Positions 42,244 to 50,643 of a DNA stretch of 64,000 nucleotides are shown piece by piece. Location of the stretch: NCBI RefSeq assembly GCF_000225345.1, contig NC_015977.1, positions 1,409,501-1,473,500 of the forward strand, written 5' to 3'. The notes beneath the pieces are model-generated. The model did no database searches. It was not told where the DNA came from and saw only the letters and a program-made list of their open reading frames with translations. This stretch comes from Roseburia hominis A2-183. GTDB taxonomy: Bacteria; Bacillota; Clostridia; Lachnospirales; Lachnospiraceae. Numbering within the stretch: position 1 is the stretch's first letter; each line of letters begins with the position of its first letter. The translations under genes were made by a program, and so were the position numbers.

Positions 42244-42360
42244 CGACAAAAAAGTGTTATGATTGTTTTTGCAGACAGAGAGACCCACAGGGGATTTCTG
42301 CGCGAAAAACAGCAGGAAAGAGCGGTAAAATATGCGATTCCTGCGGAAACGAGGAGAATC

Positions 42361-42918
42361 ATGAAGATTTCAACAAAGACAATTGTAACAGTGGGTATGT
42401 TTACGGCAGTGCTTAGCGTGTTGTCCATCTTGACGATCCCGATGCCGACCGGCGTTCCGGTGACACTTCAGACTTTTGCAATGGCGCTGTGCGGCTATGT
42501 GCTCGGCTGGAAAAAGGGAACATCATCCACATTGATCTATATCCTGCTCGGTACAGTAGGCGTTCCGGTGTTTGCGGGAATGACAGGCGGACCGTCCTGG
42601 CTTGCCGGCTACAGCGGCGGATTTATCTGGGGATTCATTTTCCTGACAATGCTCTGCGGCGTGGGCATGGCACAGAAGCAGATCTGGCTCCGCGTGCTGT
42701 TAGGACTTGCCGGTCTTGCTGTGTGTCATCTGCTCGGTGTCATTCAGTTCGCCATCGTGGCTGCCACACCGTTTCCGGCTGCTTTCGTAGCGGTATCTGT
42801 TCCTTACATTGTGAAGGACGTGATCTCCGTTGTGGGCGCGTATCTGGTGGCAATTCCGATCCGCAAGGCGCTTGCAGCAGGAAATATTCTGGAAGAGAAG
42901 ACAAAAGCGGCAGTTTAG
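42361..42918 (+). CDS. bioY: Biotin transporter substrate-binding subunit BioY
   Basis: The 185-residue membrane protein has six transmembrane segments and BioY motifs: VPVTLQTFAMALCGYVLG, GTVGVPVFAGMTGGPSWLAGYSGGFIWG and the C-terminal VPYIVKDV. It binds biotin outside and brings it in with a shared ECF energising module encoded elsewhere. ATG 42361 is preceded by GAGGAG; the longer open frame begins in the promoter. A BirA-type operator lies upstream. Confidence 0.92.
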   Translation: MKISTKTIVTVGMFTAVLSVLSILTIPMPTGVPVTLQTFAMALCGYVLGWKKGTSSTLIYILLGTVGVPVFAGMTGGPSWLAGYSGGFIWGFIFLTMLCGVGMAQKQIWLRVLLGLAGLAVCHLLGVIQFAIVAATPFPAAFVAVSVPYIVKDVISVVGAYLVAIPIRKALAAGNILEEKTKAAV

Positions 42919-42933
42919 GAGTGTACAGTTGCT

Positions 42934-43359
42934 ATGGCAGACAAATTCAGAGGACATCACATCGTCTGTACTTCGCTCTATGAGGGAAAAGGCTACAGCG
43001 GTGCGTTTTGTGAAAATATGACGGCGGTGGTGGAGCGCCTGCGAAAAGATCCGGACGAGGAACTTCTTCTGGTGGCGGAACCGGATATGATCTGTGCGAA
43101 CTGTCCGAACCGGACGGAGACGAACGAGTGCGTCCACAACCACAACCGTGTCGTGAACAAAGACCGCCGGGTCATCGAATTCTTCGGACTCGAGGAGAAC
43201 AGGGTCTATACATACCGCGAGATGTGCAGACACGCACGCGCGGCGATGAACATGGATTTCTTTATGGAGAACTGTGGAAAATGCGACTGGCGCAAGCAGG
43301 GGCTCTGCAAGTACGAAGATCTGCTCGCACAGCTCGACCGTTGTATCGAGAAAGAATAG
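42934..43359 (+). CDS. DUF1284 cysteine-rich protein
   Basis: The 141-residue protein opens with FRGHHIVCTSLYEGKGYS and has cysteine pairs typical of DUF1284: MICANCPNRTETNECVHN and NCGKCDWRKQGLC. These could bind iron-sulfur or zinc. Its function is unknown to me. It follows bioY by 15 bases and may share its transcript. Its stop codon directly borders the left arm of the first giant palindrome. Confidence 0.8.
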   Translation: MADKFRGHHIVCTSLYEGKGYSGAFCENMTAVVERLRKDPDEELLLVAEPDMICANCPNRTETNECVHNHNRVVNKDRRVIEFFGLEENRVYTYREMCRHARAAMNMDFFMENCGKCDWRKQGLCKYEDLLAQLDRCIEKE

Positions 43360-43954
43360 GAGATAGAAAAGCGCTGCCACACGAGGCGCTGATTAGCATG
43401 AGTGACAGGATAGGAGATTAGAGGGCACAAAGTTCCGAATGTATCTGCCAAGGCAGATCTTTGAAGTAAAATCTGAGTATTTCTTCCATGCCGCGTCTGA
43501 CATCCTATTCTGTGTCTTTGCCACGTCTGGACAATCCACAGAGTGTGTCCGACAATCCGCAGACAATGGGCGGGCGTTCTAGCGCCCCTAATCGAATTGC
43601 TTCACAGACAATATAAAACCGCGCGAACCGAAACTCGCTGCCATCTGCCATTAAAAAAAAGGCAGATGGCAACTCAAACATCGGCTTCGCGCGGTTATGT
43701 TTTGTTCAGCAATTCGGTAAGGGGCACACGAACACCCTAAAATTGTCTGCCGGCCTGCGGACACAGTCCGTGGAGTGCTCCAGACTTGGAAAGACACGGA
43801 TCATCAAAGATGCCGGACGCGGCATGGTTAGAAATACCGGATTTTACGGTCAGATCTGTCTTGGACAGATATCATCCGGAACGTTTGGCTCCTATTTTTC
43901 CTGGTATCACTCATAATAATCAGCGCCTCGTGTGGCAGCGCTTTTCTATTCCTG
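43360..43954. repeat. Giant imperfect palindrome, copy 1 (about 590 bp)
   Basis: The whole gap between two convergent genes folds on itself. The outermost arm 43365-43395 is a perfect 31-base inverse of 43917-43947. Further paired steps are GTTCCGAATG (43432) with CATCCGGAAC (ending 43882), TTCCATGCCGCG with CGCGGCATGG, CCACGTCTGG with CCAGACTTGG, GTGTCCG with CGGACAC, CGAATTGC (43593-43600) with GCAATTCG (43709-43716), CCGCGCGAA with TTCGCGCGG, and the apical stem GCCATCTGCC (43640-43649) with GGCAGATGGC (43661-43670). A second copy lies at 46541-47131. No gene is supported inside. Confidence 0.92.
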
Positions 43955-45238
43955 TTAGTGCGTCTTTTTGTTGATATAGTTGGTCTTGTACTTGGAGTAG
44001 ACGATCTTCTGGCTCTGGTAGAGACCAAAGTAGCCAGACAGCATATAGCTGAACGCGATGGCGAGAAGGAAATACGGCATACCGTCATATCCAAACAGCT
44101 CAAAGCTGATGAGCAGTGAGGTGATCGGGCAGTTTGTCACGCCGCAGAAGACTGCGGACATGCCAACCGCTGTGCACAGGGTCGGCGAAAATCCAAGAAC
44201 ATTTCCGAACAGACAGCCGAATGCCGCTCCGGTAAAGAGAGACGGAACGATCTCGCCGCCCTTATAACCTGCGCCGAGTGTGGCGGCGGTAAAAAGCATC
44301 TTTAAGAAGAAAGCCTCCGGGCGGACGGTACCGTCCATGCAGCGGGCGATGATGTTGATGCCCGTACCGTTGTAGGTCTGATCCCCGACGAGCAGTGTCA
44401 GCACGACGACAATGCATCCGCCGACGAAGACGCGCAGATAGGGATTTTTAAAAAACTTCTTATACAGATGATCTGAACCGTGCAGCATCACGCAGAAGAG
44501 AATGCTCACCAGCGCACATAAGATGGCGAGGATGGAAATTTCAACGGCGGAGCCGATCGTAAAATCCGGAATTTTTCCGAGCGGGAAGCCGTCCGGGCTC
44601 ACGCCGAACGAGGTGGCAATCGCGTGGGCGATCAGCGAGGAGATCACACATGGCACGAGGGCGGCATAGTACATGATGCCGACACTCACCACCTCCATGG
44701 AGAAGATGGCGGCTGCCATCGGAGTGCCGAACAGCGCGGAAAACGCAGCGCTCATACCGCACATGATCATGATGTGCTTGTCCTTCTCATCAAAATGAAA
44801 CAGACGTCCCAGACCGTTTCCAATACTGCCGCCGAGCTGCAGGGCAGCACCCTCACGGCCGGCAGAACCGCCGAACAGGTGGGTGATCAGCGTCGAGATA
44901 AAAATGAGCGGCGCCATGCGCAGCGGCAGTTCATCGCCGGAATGGATGGCGGAGAGTACAAGGTTTGTGCCGGTATCGCGCTCATCGTGAAGCAGGCGGT
45001 AGGCACCTACAATGAGAATACCTCCGACCGGAAGCAGGAAAATAAGCCACGGATTTTTTGTGCGGACGAGAGTGACGAGAGCCATGCACAGATAAAAAAG
45101 TGTGCCCACAGATCCGACCAGCACACCGGAGAGGATGGCGAATACCACCCATTTCAGGGAAGTCTTTAAGCGGTTGACATTGTGGGTTATCTTATGTTTG
45201 ATGATCTCTTTCATAATTAGATGTGATTCCCTTTCCAT
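43955..45238 (-). CDS. ClC-family chloride/anion channel or antiporter
   Basis: The 427-residue membrane protein has the ClC signature GSAGREGAALQLGG (usual GREGPxVQ, here with alanines) and the second filter motif GGEIVPSLFTGAAFG. It lacks C-terminal CBS domains. Whether it moves chloride, fluoride or another anion cannot be read; the altered GREG motif leaves fluoride possible. The first ATG (45238) is given; an ATG 24 bases later (45214) is equally possible. Its 3' end borders the right arm of the first palindrome. Confidence 0.85.
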   Translation of the reverse strand: MERESHLIMKEIIKHKITHNVNRLKTSLKWVVFAILSGVLVGSVGTLFYLCMALVTLVRTKNPWLIFLLPVGGILIVGAYRLLHDERDTGTNLVLSAIHSGDELPLRMAPLIFISTLITHLFGGSAGREGAALQLGGSIGNGLGRLFHFDEKDKHIMIMCGMSAAFSALFGTPMAAAIFSMEVVSVGIMYYAALVPCVISSLIAHAIATSFGVSPDGFPLGKIPDFTIGSAVEISILAILCALVSILFCVMLHGSDHLYKKFFKNPYLRVFVGGCIVVVLTLLVGDQTYNGTGINIIARCMDGTVRPEAFFLKMLFTAATLGAGYKGGEIVPSLFTGAAFGCLFGNVLGFSPTLCTAVGMSAVFCGVTNCPITSLLISFELFGYDGMPYFLLAIAFSYMLSGYFGLYQSQKIVYSKYKTNYINKKTH

Positions 45239-45340
45239 AACATACTCTTATATCTGAATTTTAGCATTTCCCAAACAGATTTACAATAGTATGCCGCTAT
45301 GGTTGTTCCGTCAGTCATGCGCTGTCGGATGCACTGATGT

Positions 45341-45394
45341 GACAAGGAAAGTTGTCAAAAATGTATTGACAACTTTCCTTGTCATATCTATAAT
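45341..45394 (+). promoter_or_regulatory. Consensus promoter with a perfect 17-9-17 operator
   Basis: The 17 bases at 45341-45357 (GACAAGGAAAGTTGTCA) are exactly inverted at 45367-45383 around 9 bases. The right arm covers the -35 box TTGACA (45366-45371). The -10 box TATAAT is at 45389-45394, 17 bases away. This is the strongest promoter-like sequence in the window and is placed to be closed by a dimeric repressor, most simply the XRE protein encoded next. Confidence 0.88.
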
Positions 45395-45466
45395 AACGGT
45401 GTGAGAAAATGTGCCGCAAAGAAAGCGGTGCGTTGTGTGAAAAGCACATCGGGATATGGAGGATTT

Positions 45467-45685
45467 ATGCCATTATACAATCATTTAAAAGAATATCGGG
45501 CAAAAATCAACGTCAATCAGCACGAGATGGGACAGCTGGTCGGAGTATCCAGGCAGACCATCAGTCAGATCGAGCGCGGGGATTATTCGCCGTCGGTGAC
45601 GTTGGCGCTTAAGATTGCAAAAGTGTTTGAGGTTCCGGTGGAAGCCATTTTTACCTATGAGGAAGAATCAGAGGAAGAAAAATAG
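45467..45685 (+). CDS. XRE-family small regulator
   Basis: The 72-residue protein is a single lambda-repressor-like helix-turn-helix (LKEYRAKINVNQHEMGQLVGVSRQTISQIERGDYSPSVTLALKIAKVF) with an acidic tail. ATG 45467 follows GGAGG. It is the first gene of a pair with a DUF3169 membrane protein, a frequent combination in Firmicutes. The 17-9-17 inverted repeat over its promoter suggests strong autoregulation. Confidence 0.9.
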   Translation: MPLYNHLKEYRAKINVNQHEMGQLVGVSRQTISQIERGDYSPSVTLALKIAKVFEVPVEAIFTYEEESEEEK

Positions 45686-45705
45686 CAGGCAGGGAGGAGA
45701 AGCGT

Positions 45706-46512
45706 ATGACAGATGGGACAGAGAAATGCAACCCGAAGATTGAGGAGAATCAGAGAGAGGATAGGAGAGCATTCCGCAAGTTTATAGTGCTTCTTTTAGT
45801 ATCCATGGTTGTGGGCGGGATAACAGGCGCGTTTTCGACCATGGCAGCCAAGGGGCAGGCGGATATCGGCGCAGGAATCACAGCGGGACTTCAAAAGATC
45901 GCACCCTATGCAAATCTTGTGATCGCGGCAGCTCTGGCTGTGTGGATGACGGGAATGCTTCGCGGCGGCAGAGCAGAGTACAGGCGCTGGGACGGCGAGG
46001 AAGAGCAGTTGATCGAAAAGATCGAGCGGAAACTGGGCATTGGTGTGATTGTCACGAATGTGGCGCTCATTGCGGGATTTTTCTTTTTCGCAGCCGGCAT
46101 GAAGTCCACCGGCATAGACAGCGGCTGGGAGGAAGAGGTTCCGTGGGTAAAAATAGCAGCCACATTTTTGGGACTGATTGCGGTTATGGTCGTAACGGTG
46201 ATCGCTCAGAACCGGATTGTGAATTTTACGAAGGAGATCAATCCGGAAAAGAAGGGAAGCGTTTACGATCTGAAGTTCCAGAAAACGTGGATCGCAAGCT
46301 GCGATGAGGCCGAACAGCTGCAGATATACCGCGCGGCGTTCCGTGCCTACACCGCAATGAATTATGCGGCGCTCGGAATGTTTCTGGTCTGCTTTATAGG
46401 GATGCTGTCCTGGAATTTTGGGCTGCTTCCGCTTACGATGGTACTTTTTGTCTGGCTGACAGGCGTGATCGTTTATGGGGTGGAGAGTCTTCGCATGACG
46501 GGAGGACGATAA
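45706..46512 (+). CDS. DUF3169 membrane protein
   Basis: The 268-residue protein has about six transmembrane segments (near 27-48, 65-85, 112-132, 150-172, 218-236, 240-258) and a cytoplasmic arginine/glutamate-rich loop. It matches, as I recall, DUF3169 proteins that occur behind small XRE regulators. Function unknown. It lies 20 bases behind the XRE gene and is followed by the second giant palindrome. Confidence 0.75.
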   Translation: MTDGTEKCNPKIEENQREDRRAFRKFIVLLLVSMVVGGITGAFSTMAAKGQADIGAGITAGLQKIAPYANLVIAAALAVWMTGMLRGGRAEYRRWDGEEEQLIEKIERKLGIGVIVTNVALIAGFFFFAAGMKSTGIDSGWEEEVPWVKIAATFLGLIAVMVVTVIAQNRIVNFTKEINPEKKGSVYDLKFQKTWIASCDEAEQLQIYRAAFRAYTAMNYAALGMFLVCFIGMLSWNFGLLPLTMVLFVWLTGVIVYGVESLRMTGGR

Positions 46513-46540
46513 GATCTTCGACCAGATAAAATGTGCAATG

Positions 46541-47131
46541 AAAGGCTGTCGCAATAAGCATATCGTGCTTTGATAAGTAATATTACAGGAATACTAGAGA
46601 ACAAAAAAGTTCCAGAATAAACAGACGGCGGCAAATTCTTTGAAGCAAAATTCGTGTATTTCTTCCGTGCCGTGGCTGACATCCCATTCCGTGTCTCTTC
46701 CACGTTTGGACACTCACGGACTGTGTCCGACAAGCCACAGACAATGGGCGGACTTTCTGGTGTCCCTAATGGCACCTCTTCACAGACAATATAAAACCGC
46801 GCGAACCGAACTCGCCGGCATCTGCTATTGAAAATAGGGCAGATGCCGACTCAGACAGCGGCTTCGCGCGGTTATGTTTTGTTCAAAGGTGCCATAAGGG
46901 ACACACACAAAAGTCCTACAAATTGTCTGTTGGCCTGCGGATACAGTCCGTGGAGTGCTCCAAACTTGGAAAGACATGGATCATCACAGATGCCAGCTGC
47001 GGCATGGTTAGAAATACCGGATTTTGCGTTCAGAATTTGTCGCCGCATGTTTATCTGGAACTTTTAAGTATCTATTTCTTGTAATATTACTTATCACCCC
47101 AAAGAGGTCTATGCTTATCGCGGCAGCCTTT
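46541..47131. repeat. Giant imperfect palindrome, copy 2 (about 590 bp)
   Basis: The outer arm 46541-46562 pairs with 47110-47131 (20 of 22), the next arm 46571-46586 pairs perfectly with 47081-47096, and the core from GTTCC 46609 to GGAAC 47061 aligns with copy 1 at 43432-43882. The apical stem is CGGCATCTGC (46816-46825) with GCAGATGCCG (46839-46848). The block TGGCACCT (46770-46777) pairs with AGGTGCCA (46887-46894), differing from copy 1 at 7 of 8 positions yet still perfectly paired. The outer arms have no sequence similarity to those of copy 1. Confidence 0.92.
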
Positions 47132-47199
47132 CTTTTGTACAAATATCACAAAATGTCTTCATGAAACTTGGCAATAATGTGGAAAATAACGATTGGGTA

Positions 47200-47228
47200 T
47201 TGCATTTCCTGACACATGGAAATATAAT
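47200..47228 (+). promoter_or_regulatory. Promoter of the maltodextrin transporter genes
   Basis: TTGCAT (47200-47205) and TATAAT (47223-47228) with a 17-base spacer, ahead of the tandem operator at 47248-47287. Confidence 0.65.
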
Positions 47229-47247
47229 CTAACCATCAACTGAAAAC

Positions 47248-47287
47248 GTTACCGGAAACATTACCGATAACAATACCGGAAACGTTA
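47248..47287. promoter_or_regulatory. Tandem 12-bp operator array downstream of the promoter
   Basis: GTTACCGGAAAC, ATTACCGATAAC and AATACCGGAAAC follow each other without gaps at 47248-47283, and GTTAC begins a fourth unit. Each unit is nearly palindromic around its centre, as LacI-family sites are. The array covers the first 50 transcribed bases, a position for repression. The LacI protein at 50644 is the likely binder. Confidence 0.65.
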
Positions 47288-47326
47288 CATAAGAAGTTGA
47301 ACAAATCATATCAGGAGGGTAAATTT

Positions 47327-48760
47327 ATGAAAAGAAAAGTGTTATCCGTAATGCTTGCAAGTGCAATGCTCGCAACGATGTTTACTGGATGTGGGGACAG
47401 CAGCACAACAGACAGTAACGCAGCAGCTACCACAGGAAACGACGCAGCTGCAACAACCACAGAGGCGGCAGATACAGATGCAGCGAAGACGGATGCAGCG
47501 GGCGGTTCAGTTTATTATCTGAACTTCAAGCCGGAGCAGGATCAGGCATGGCAGGATCTGGCAGCAACCTACACAGAGCAGACAGGTGTTCCAGTAACGG
47601 TTATCACAGCAGCAGACGGTACTTACGAGCAGACGTTAAAGTCAGAGATCGCCAAGACCGAAGCTCCTACCTTATTCCAGGTAAACGGACCGGTAGGACT
47701 TGCAAACTGGAAGGATTACTGTCTGGATCTTTCAAACAGCGAGATCTACTCCCATCTGACCAGCGATGACTATGCACTGAAGAATGACGCTGGCGAGGTT
47801 TCCGGTATCGCATATGTAATTGAGACTTATGGCATCATTTACAACAAGACGATCTTAAACGACTACTGCACAATGGACAACGCAGTGATCTCTTCTCCGG
47901 AAGACATCAACAACTTTGAGACATTAAAGGCAGTGGCAGACGACATTCAGGCAAGATTAGACGAGATCAACGACCAGTTCGGATATGACTTAAAGGGAGC
48001 ATTTACTTCCGCAGGTATGGATGGATCTTCCGACTGGAGATTTAAGACACACCTTGCAAACCTTCCGATCTACTATGAGTACAAGGACAAGGGCATTGAT
48101 TCCACCGATGCAATCGAGGGTACATACCTTGACAACTACAAGCAGATCTGGGATCTCTACATTACAGATTCCACCTGTGAGCCGGGTCTTCTTTCCAGCA
48201 AGACCGGTGACGAGGCTGAGTCCGAGTTCGGTATGGAAGAAGCTGTTTTCTACCAGAACGGTACATGGGAGTACAGCAACCTGACCAATGAGGATAACGG
48301 TTATCTCGTAACAGCTGAGGACATGAGCATGATGCCGATCTACATTGGTGTGGACGGTGAGGAAAATCAGGGACTCTGCACAGGTTCTGAGAACTACTGG
48401 TGCGTTAATAATCAGGCATCCGCAGAGGATCAGCAGGCAACACTTGATTTCCTTGAGTGGGTGATCACATCTGATGAGGGACGTGATTCCATGGCTAATG
48501 TAATGGGATTCACAACACCGTTTGATACTTTTGCTGACGGTTACACAGCAGACAATGTATTCATCCAGGCAGATGCAGCTTACACCAAAGCTGGCAAGTA
48601 TTCTGTAACATGGAACTTCTCCACTATTCCTTCTGAGACATGGAAAGATGGCGTTGGTTCTGCATTACTTGAGTATGCACAGGGTACCGGCGACTGGGAT
48701 GGCGTTGTGACAGCATTCGTAGATGGATGGAAGACTGAGTACGACGCAACACACGAATAA
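47327..48760 (+). CDS. ABC transporter sugar-binding lipoprotein (maltodextrin type)
   Basis: The 477-residue protein has a lipoprotein signal (MKRKVLSVMLASAMLATMFTGC, cysteine at 22 marking the anchor), an Ala/Thr/Asp-rich linker to about residue 60, and a family 1 solute-binding domain (YYLNFKPEQDQAW, APTLFQVNGPVGLANWKDYCLDL, GTWEYSNL). It delivers the sugar to the permeases encoded at 48879 and 49721. Maltodextrin is inferred from the amylomaltase gene downstream. ATG 47327 follows GGAGGG. Codon use here is AT-richer and more uniform, typical of a highly expressed gene. Confidence 0.88.
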   Translation: MKRKVLSVMLASAMLATMFTGCGDSSTTDSNAAATTGNDAAATTTEAADTDAAKTDAAGGSVYYLNFKPEQDQAWQDLAATYTEQTGVPVTVITAADGTYEQTLKSEIAKTEAPTLFQVNGPVGLANWKDYCLDLSNSEIYSHLTSDDYALKNDAGEVSGIAYVIETYGIIYNKTILNDYCTMDNAVISSPEDINNFETLKAVADDIQARLDEINDQFGYDLKGAFTSAGMDGSSDWRFKTHLANLPIYYEYKDKGIDSTDAIEGTYLDNYKQIWDLYITDSTCEPGLLSSKTGDEAESEFGMEEAVFYQNGTWEYSNLTNEDNGYLVTAEDMSMMPIYIGVDGEENQGLCTGSENYWCVNNQASAEDQQATLDFLEWVITSDEGRDSMANVMGFTTPFDTFADGYTADNVFIQADAAYTKAGKYSVTWNFSTIPSETWKDGVGSALLEYAQGTGDWDGVVTAFVDGWKTEYDATHE

Positions 48761-48778
48761 AAATCTGTAAAATGCAGG

Positions 48779-48809
48779 GGGTGGGCATGAGAACTGCTCA
48801 CCCTTTTTT
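48779..48809 (+). terminator. Hairpin terminator or attenuator after the binding-protein gene
   Basis: GGGTGGGCA (48779-48787) pairs with TGCTCACCC (48795-48803) with one G-T pair, followed by six T. It lies between the binding-protein and permease genes and would let the binding protein be made in excess. Confidence 0.75.
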
Positions 48810-48878
48810 AGAAGGATGCGGGTACTGCAAAGCATCTGCCCGATATCGGTTTTATTGAATATGAGAGGATGAAAGAGT

Positions 48879-49721
48879 ATGGAGAAATCAATTAAGAAAT
48901 ATTTTCCTGTTTTTGCACTCCCGACTTTAGTGGCATTTACAATCGGTTTTATAATTCCTTTTATTATGGGTATCTATTTATCGTTTTGTGAATTTACGAC
49001 GGTGACTGATGCAAAGTTCGTGGGACTGAAAAATTATATCCGGATTTTTTCGGATGCAACATTCACACATGCGCTGGTGTTTACGGCACTGTTTACGGTC
49101 GTGTCCGTTCTTACGATCAATGTGTTTGCATTTGCGATCGCGATGCTTTTAACAAAGGGAATTAGGGGAACGAACCTGTTTCGTACCGTGTTCTTTATGC
49201 CGAACCTCATCGGAGGTATTGTGCTTGGATATATCTGGCAGATCCTGTTAAACGGTATTCTGGCGAACTTCGGAAAGACACTTACCTATTCCGGAACCTA
49301 CGGATTCTGGGGACTTGTAATTTTAATGAACTGGCAGCAGATCGGTTATATGATGATTATCTATATCGCCGGCATCCAGAACATCCCGGGTGAGCTGATC
49401 GAGGCGGCAAAGATTGACGGGGCGACGAACCGTCAGCTGCTGCGCCATGTGACGATCCCGATGGTAATGCCGTCGATTACGATCTGTACATTCCTGACAC
49501 TGACGAACTCCTTTAAGCTGTTTGACCAGAACCTGGCGCTGACTGCGGGCGAGCCGTCGAACAGTTCCCAGATGCTGGCACTGAATATTTATGAGACATT
49601 CTACACCAGAACCGGATGGGAGGGCGCCGGTCAGGCGAAAGCGGTGGTATTCTTTATCATTGTGGCAGTCATTGCAATGCTACAGAACAGACTTACCAGA
49701 AGTAAGGAGGTGCAGCAATAA
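48879..49721 (+). CDS. ABC sugar permease, MalF type
   Basis: The 280-residue protein has six transmembrane segments and the EAA motif that docks the ATPase (ELIEAAKIDGATNRQLLRHVTIPMVMPS). It lacks the long periplasmic loop of E. coli MalF, as usual in Firmicutes. GAGAGGATG lies before the ATG. Its stop shares one base with the start of the next permease gene. No ATPase gene is in the operon; a shared MsmK/MalK-type ATPase elsewhere is expected. Confidence 0.9.
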   Translation: MEKSIKKYFPVFALPTLVAFTIGFIIPFIMGIYLSFCEFTTVTDAKFVGLKNYIRIFSDATFTHALVFTALFTVVSVLTINVFAFAIAMLLTKGIRGTNLFRTVFFMPNLIGGIVLGYIWQILLNGILANFGKTLTYSGTYGFWGLVILMNWQQIGYMMIIYIAGIQNIPGELIEAAKIDGATNRQLLRHVTIPMVMPSITICTFLTLTNSFKLFDQNLALTAGEPSNSSQMLALNIYETFYTRTGWEGAGQAKAVVFFIIVAVIAMLQNRLTRSKEVQQ

Positions 49722-50593
49722 TGGCAAAGAACAAAAAAGCAGACAATCAGGTAAGCGCGGTAAGACGCGCCAAACACGGATGGGTTTTGACTGTATTTTT
49801 CTCAATCCTTGCGGTACTGTGGCTGTACCCGATTTTCCTCGTGGCGATGAACTCCTTAAAGAAAAAAGGATTCATCACGAGATATCCGTTTGCACTGCCG
49901 GATCACCGTTCTTTCTTCGGAATTGAGAACTTTATCAAGGGCGTGCAGAAGACGAACTTTTTTGCGGCGATGGGGAACTCCGTTATCATCACGGTAGGTT
50001 CTGTGGCGGTAATCATTCTCTGTACCTCCATGTGCGCATGGTACATTACGAGAGTACATAACAAAGTGAACTCCACGATCTACATGTTATGCCTGTTTTC
50101 CATGATCGTGCCGTTCCAGATGGTTATGTTCTCCCTGTCAAAGCTGGCGAACATGATGCATTTAAGCAATCCCATCGGTATTATTCTGGTATACCTCGGA
50201 TTCGGAGCCGGACTGGCGGTGTTTATGTTCTGCGGTTTTGTGAAGAGCATTCCGCTTGAGATTGAGGAGGCGGCAATGATTGACGGGTGTACGCCGCTCC
50301 AGACCTTTTTCCAGGTGGTATTCCCGATTATGAAGCCGACCACGATCACGGTGGCAATTCTGCAGGCAATGTGGATCTGGAACGACTATCTGCTGCCTTA
50401 TCTGGTGCTGGATCTGAAAAAATACAAGACCATCCCGATTGTCATCCAGTATTTAAAGGGCGGCTACGGCGCTGTTGACTGGGGTACCATGATGGCGATG
50501 CTGGTGCTTGCCATTGTTCCGATCATTATTTTTTATGCAGCCTGCCAGAAGTATATTATAGAAGGTGTTGTTGCAGGAGCTGTCAAAGGCTGA
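49721..50593 (+). CDS. ABC sugar permease, MalG type
   Basis: The 290-residue protein has six transmembrane segments, a basic N-terminus and the EAA loop (IEEAAMIDGCTPLQTFFQVVFPIMKP). The C-terminus (YIIEGVVAGAVKG) is typical of MalG-like proteins. It forms the membrane pore with the MalF-type partner. AAGGAGG at the end of the preceding gene serves as its ribosome binding site. Confidence 0.92.
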   Translation: MAKNKKADNQVSAVRRAKHGWVLTVFFSILAVLWLYPIFLVAMNSLKKKGFITRYPFALPDHRSFFGIENFIKGVQKTNFFAAMGNSVIITVGSVAVIILCTSMCAWYITRVHNKVNSTIYMLCLFSMIVPFQMVMFSLSKLANMMHLSNPIGIILVYLGFGAGLAVFMFCGFVKSIPLEIEEAAMIDGCTPLQTFFQVVFPIMKPTTITVAILQAMWIWNDYLLPYLVLDLKKYKTIPIVIQYLKGGYGAVDWGTMMAMLVLAIVPIIIFYAACQKYIIEGVVAGAVKG

Positions 50594-50643
50594 TATAATA
50601 ATTGCCAGTGAAATCAAGAAGACAAAAACAGGCAGGAAAAGTT

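Noticed and set aside
43543..43974. Short open frames within palindrome copy 1, and similar ones in copy 2 (46640-47067)
   Set aside because: They are not conserved as protein between the copies, which change by paired bases rather than by codon position. They lack ribosome binding sites.
43360..47131. Interpretation of the palindromes as a retron, group II intron or classic MITE
   Set aside because: No reverse transcriptase or intron domain V is visible, the palindrome extends over the whole element rather than only its ends, and the outer arms differ between copies.
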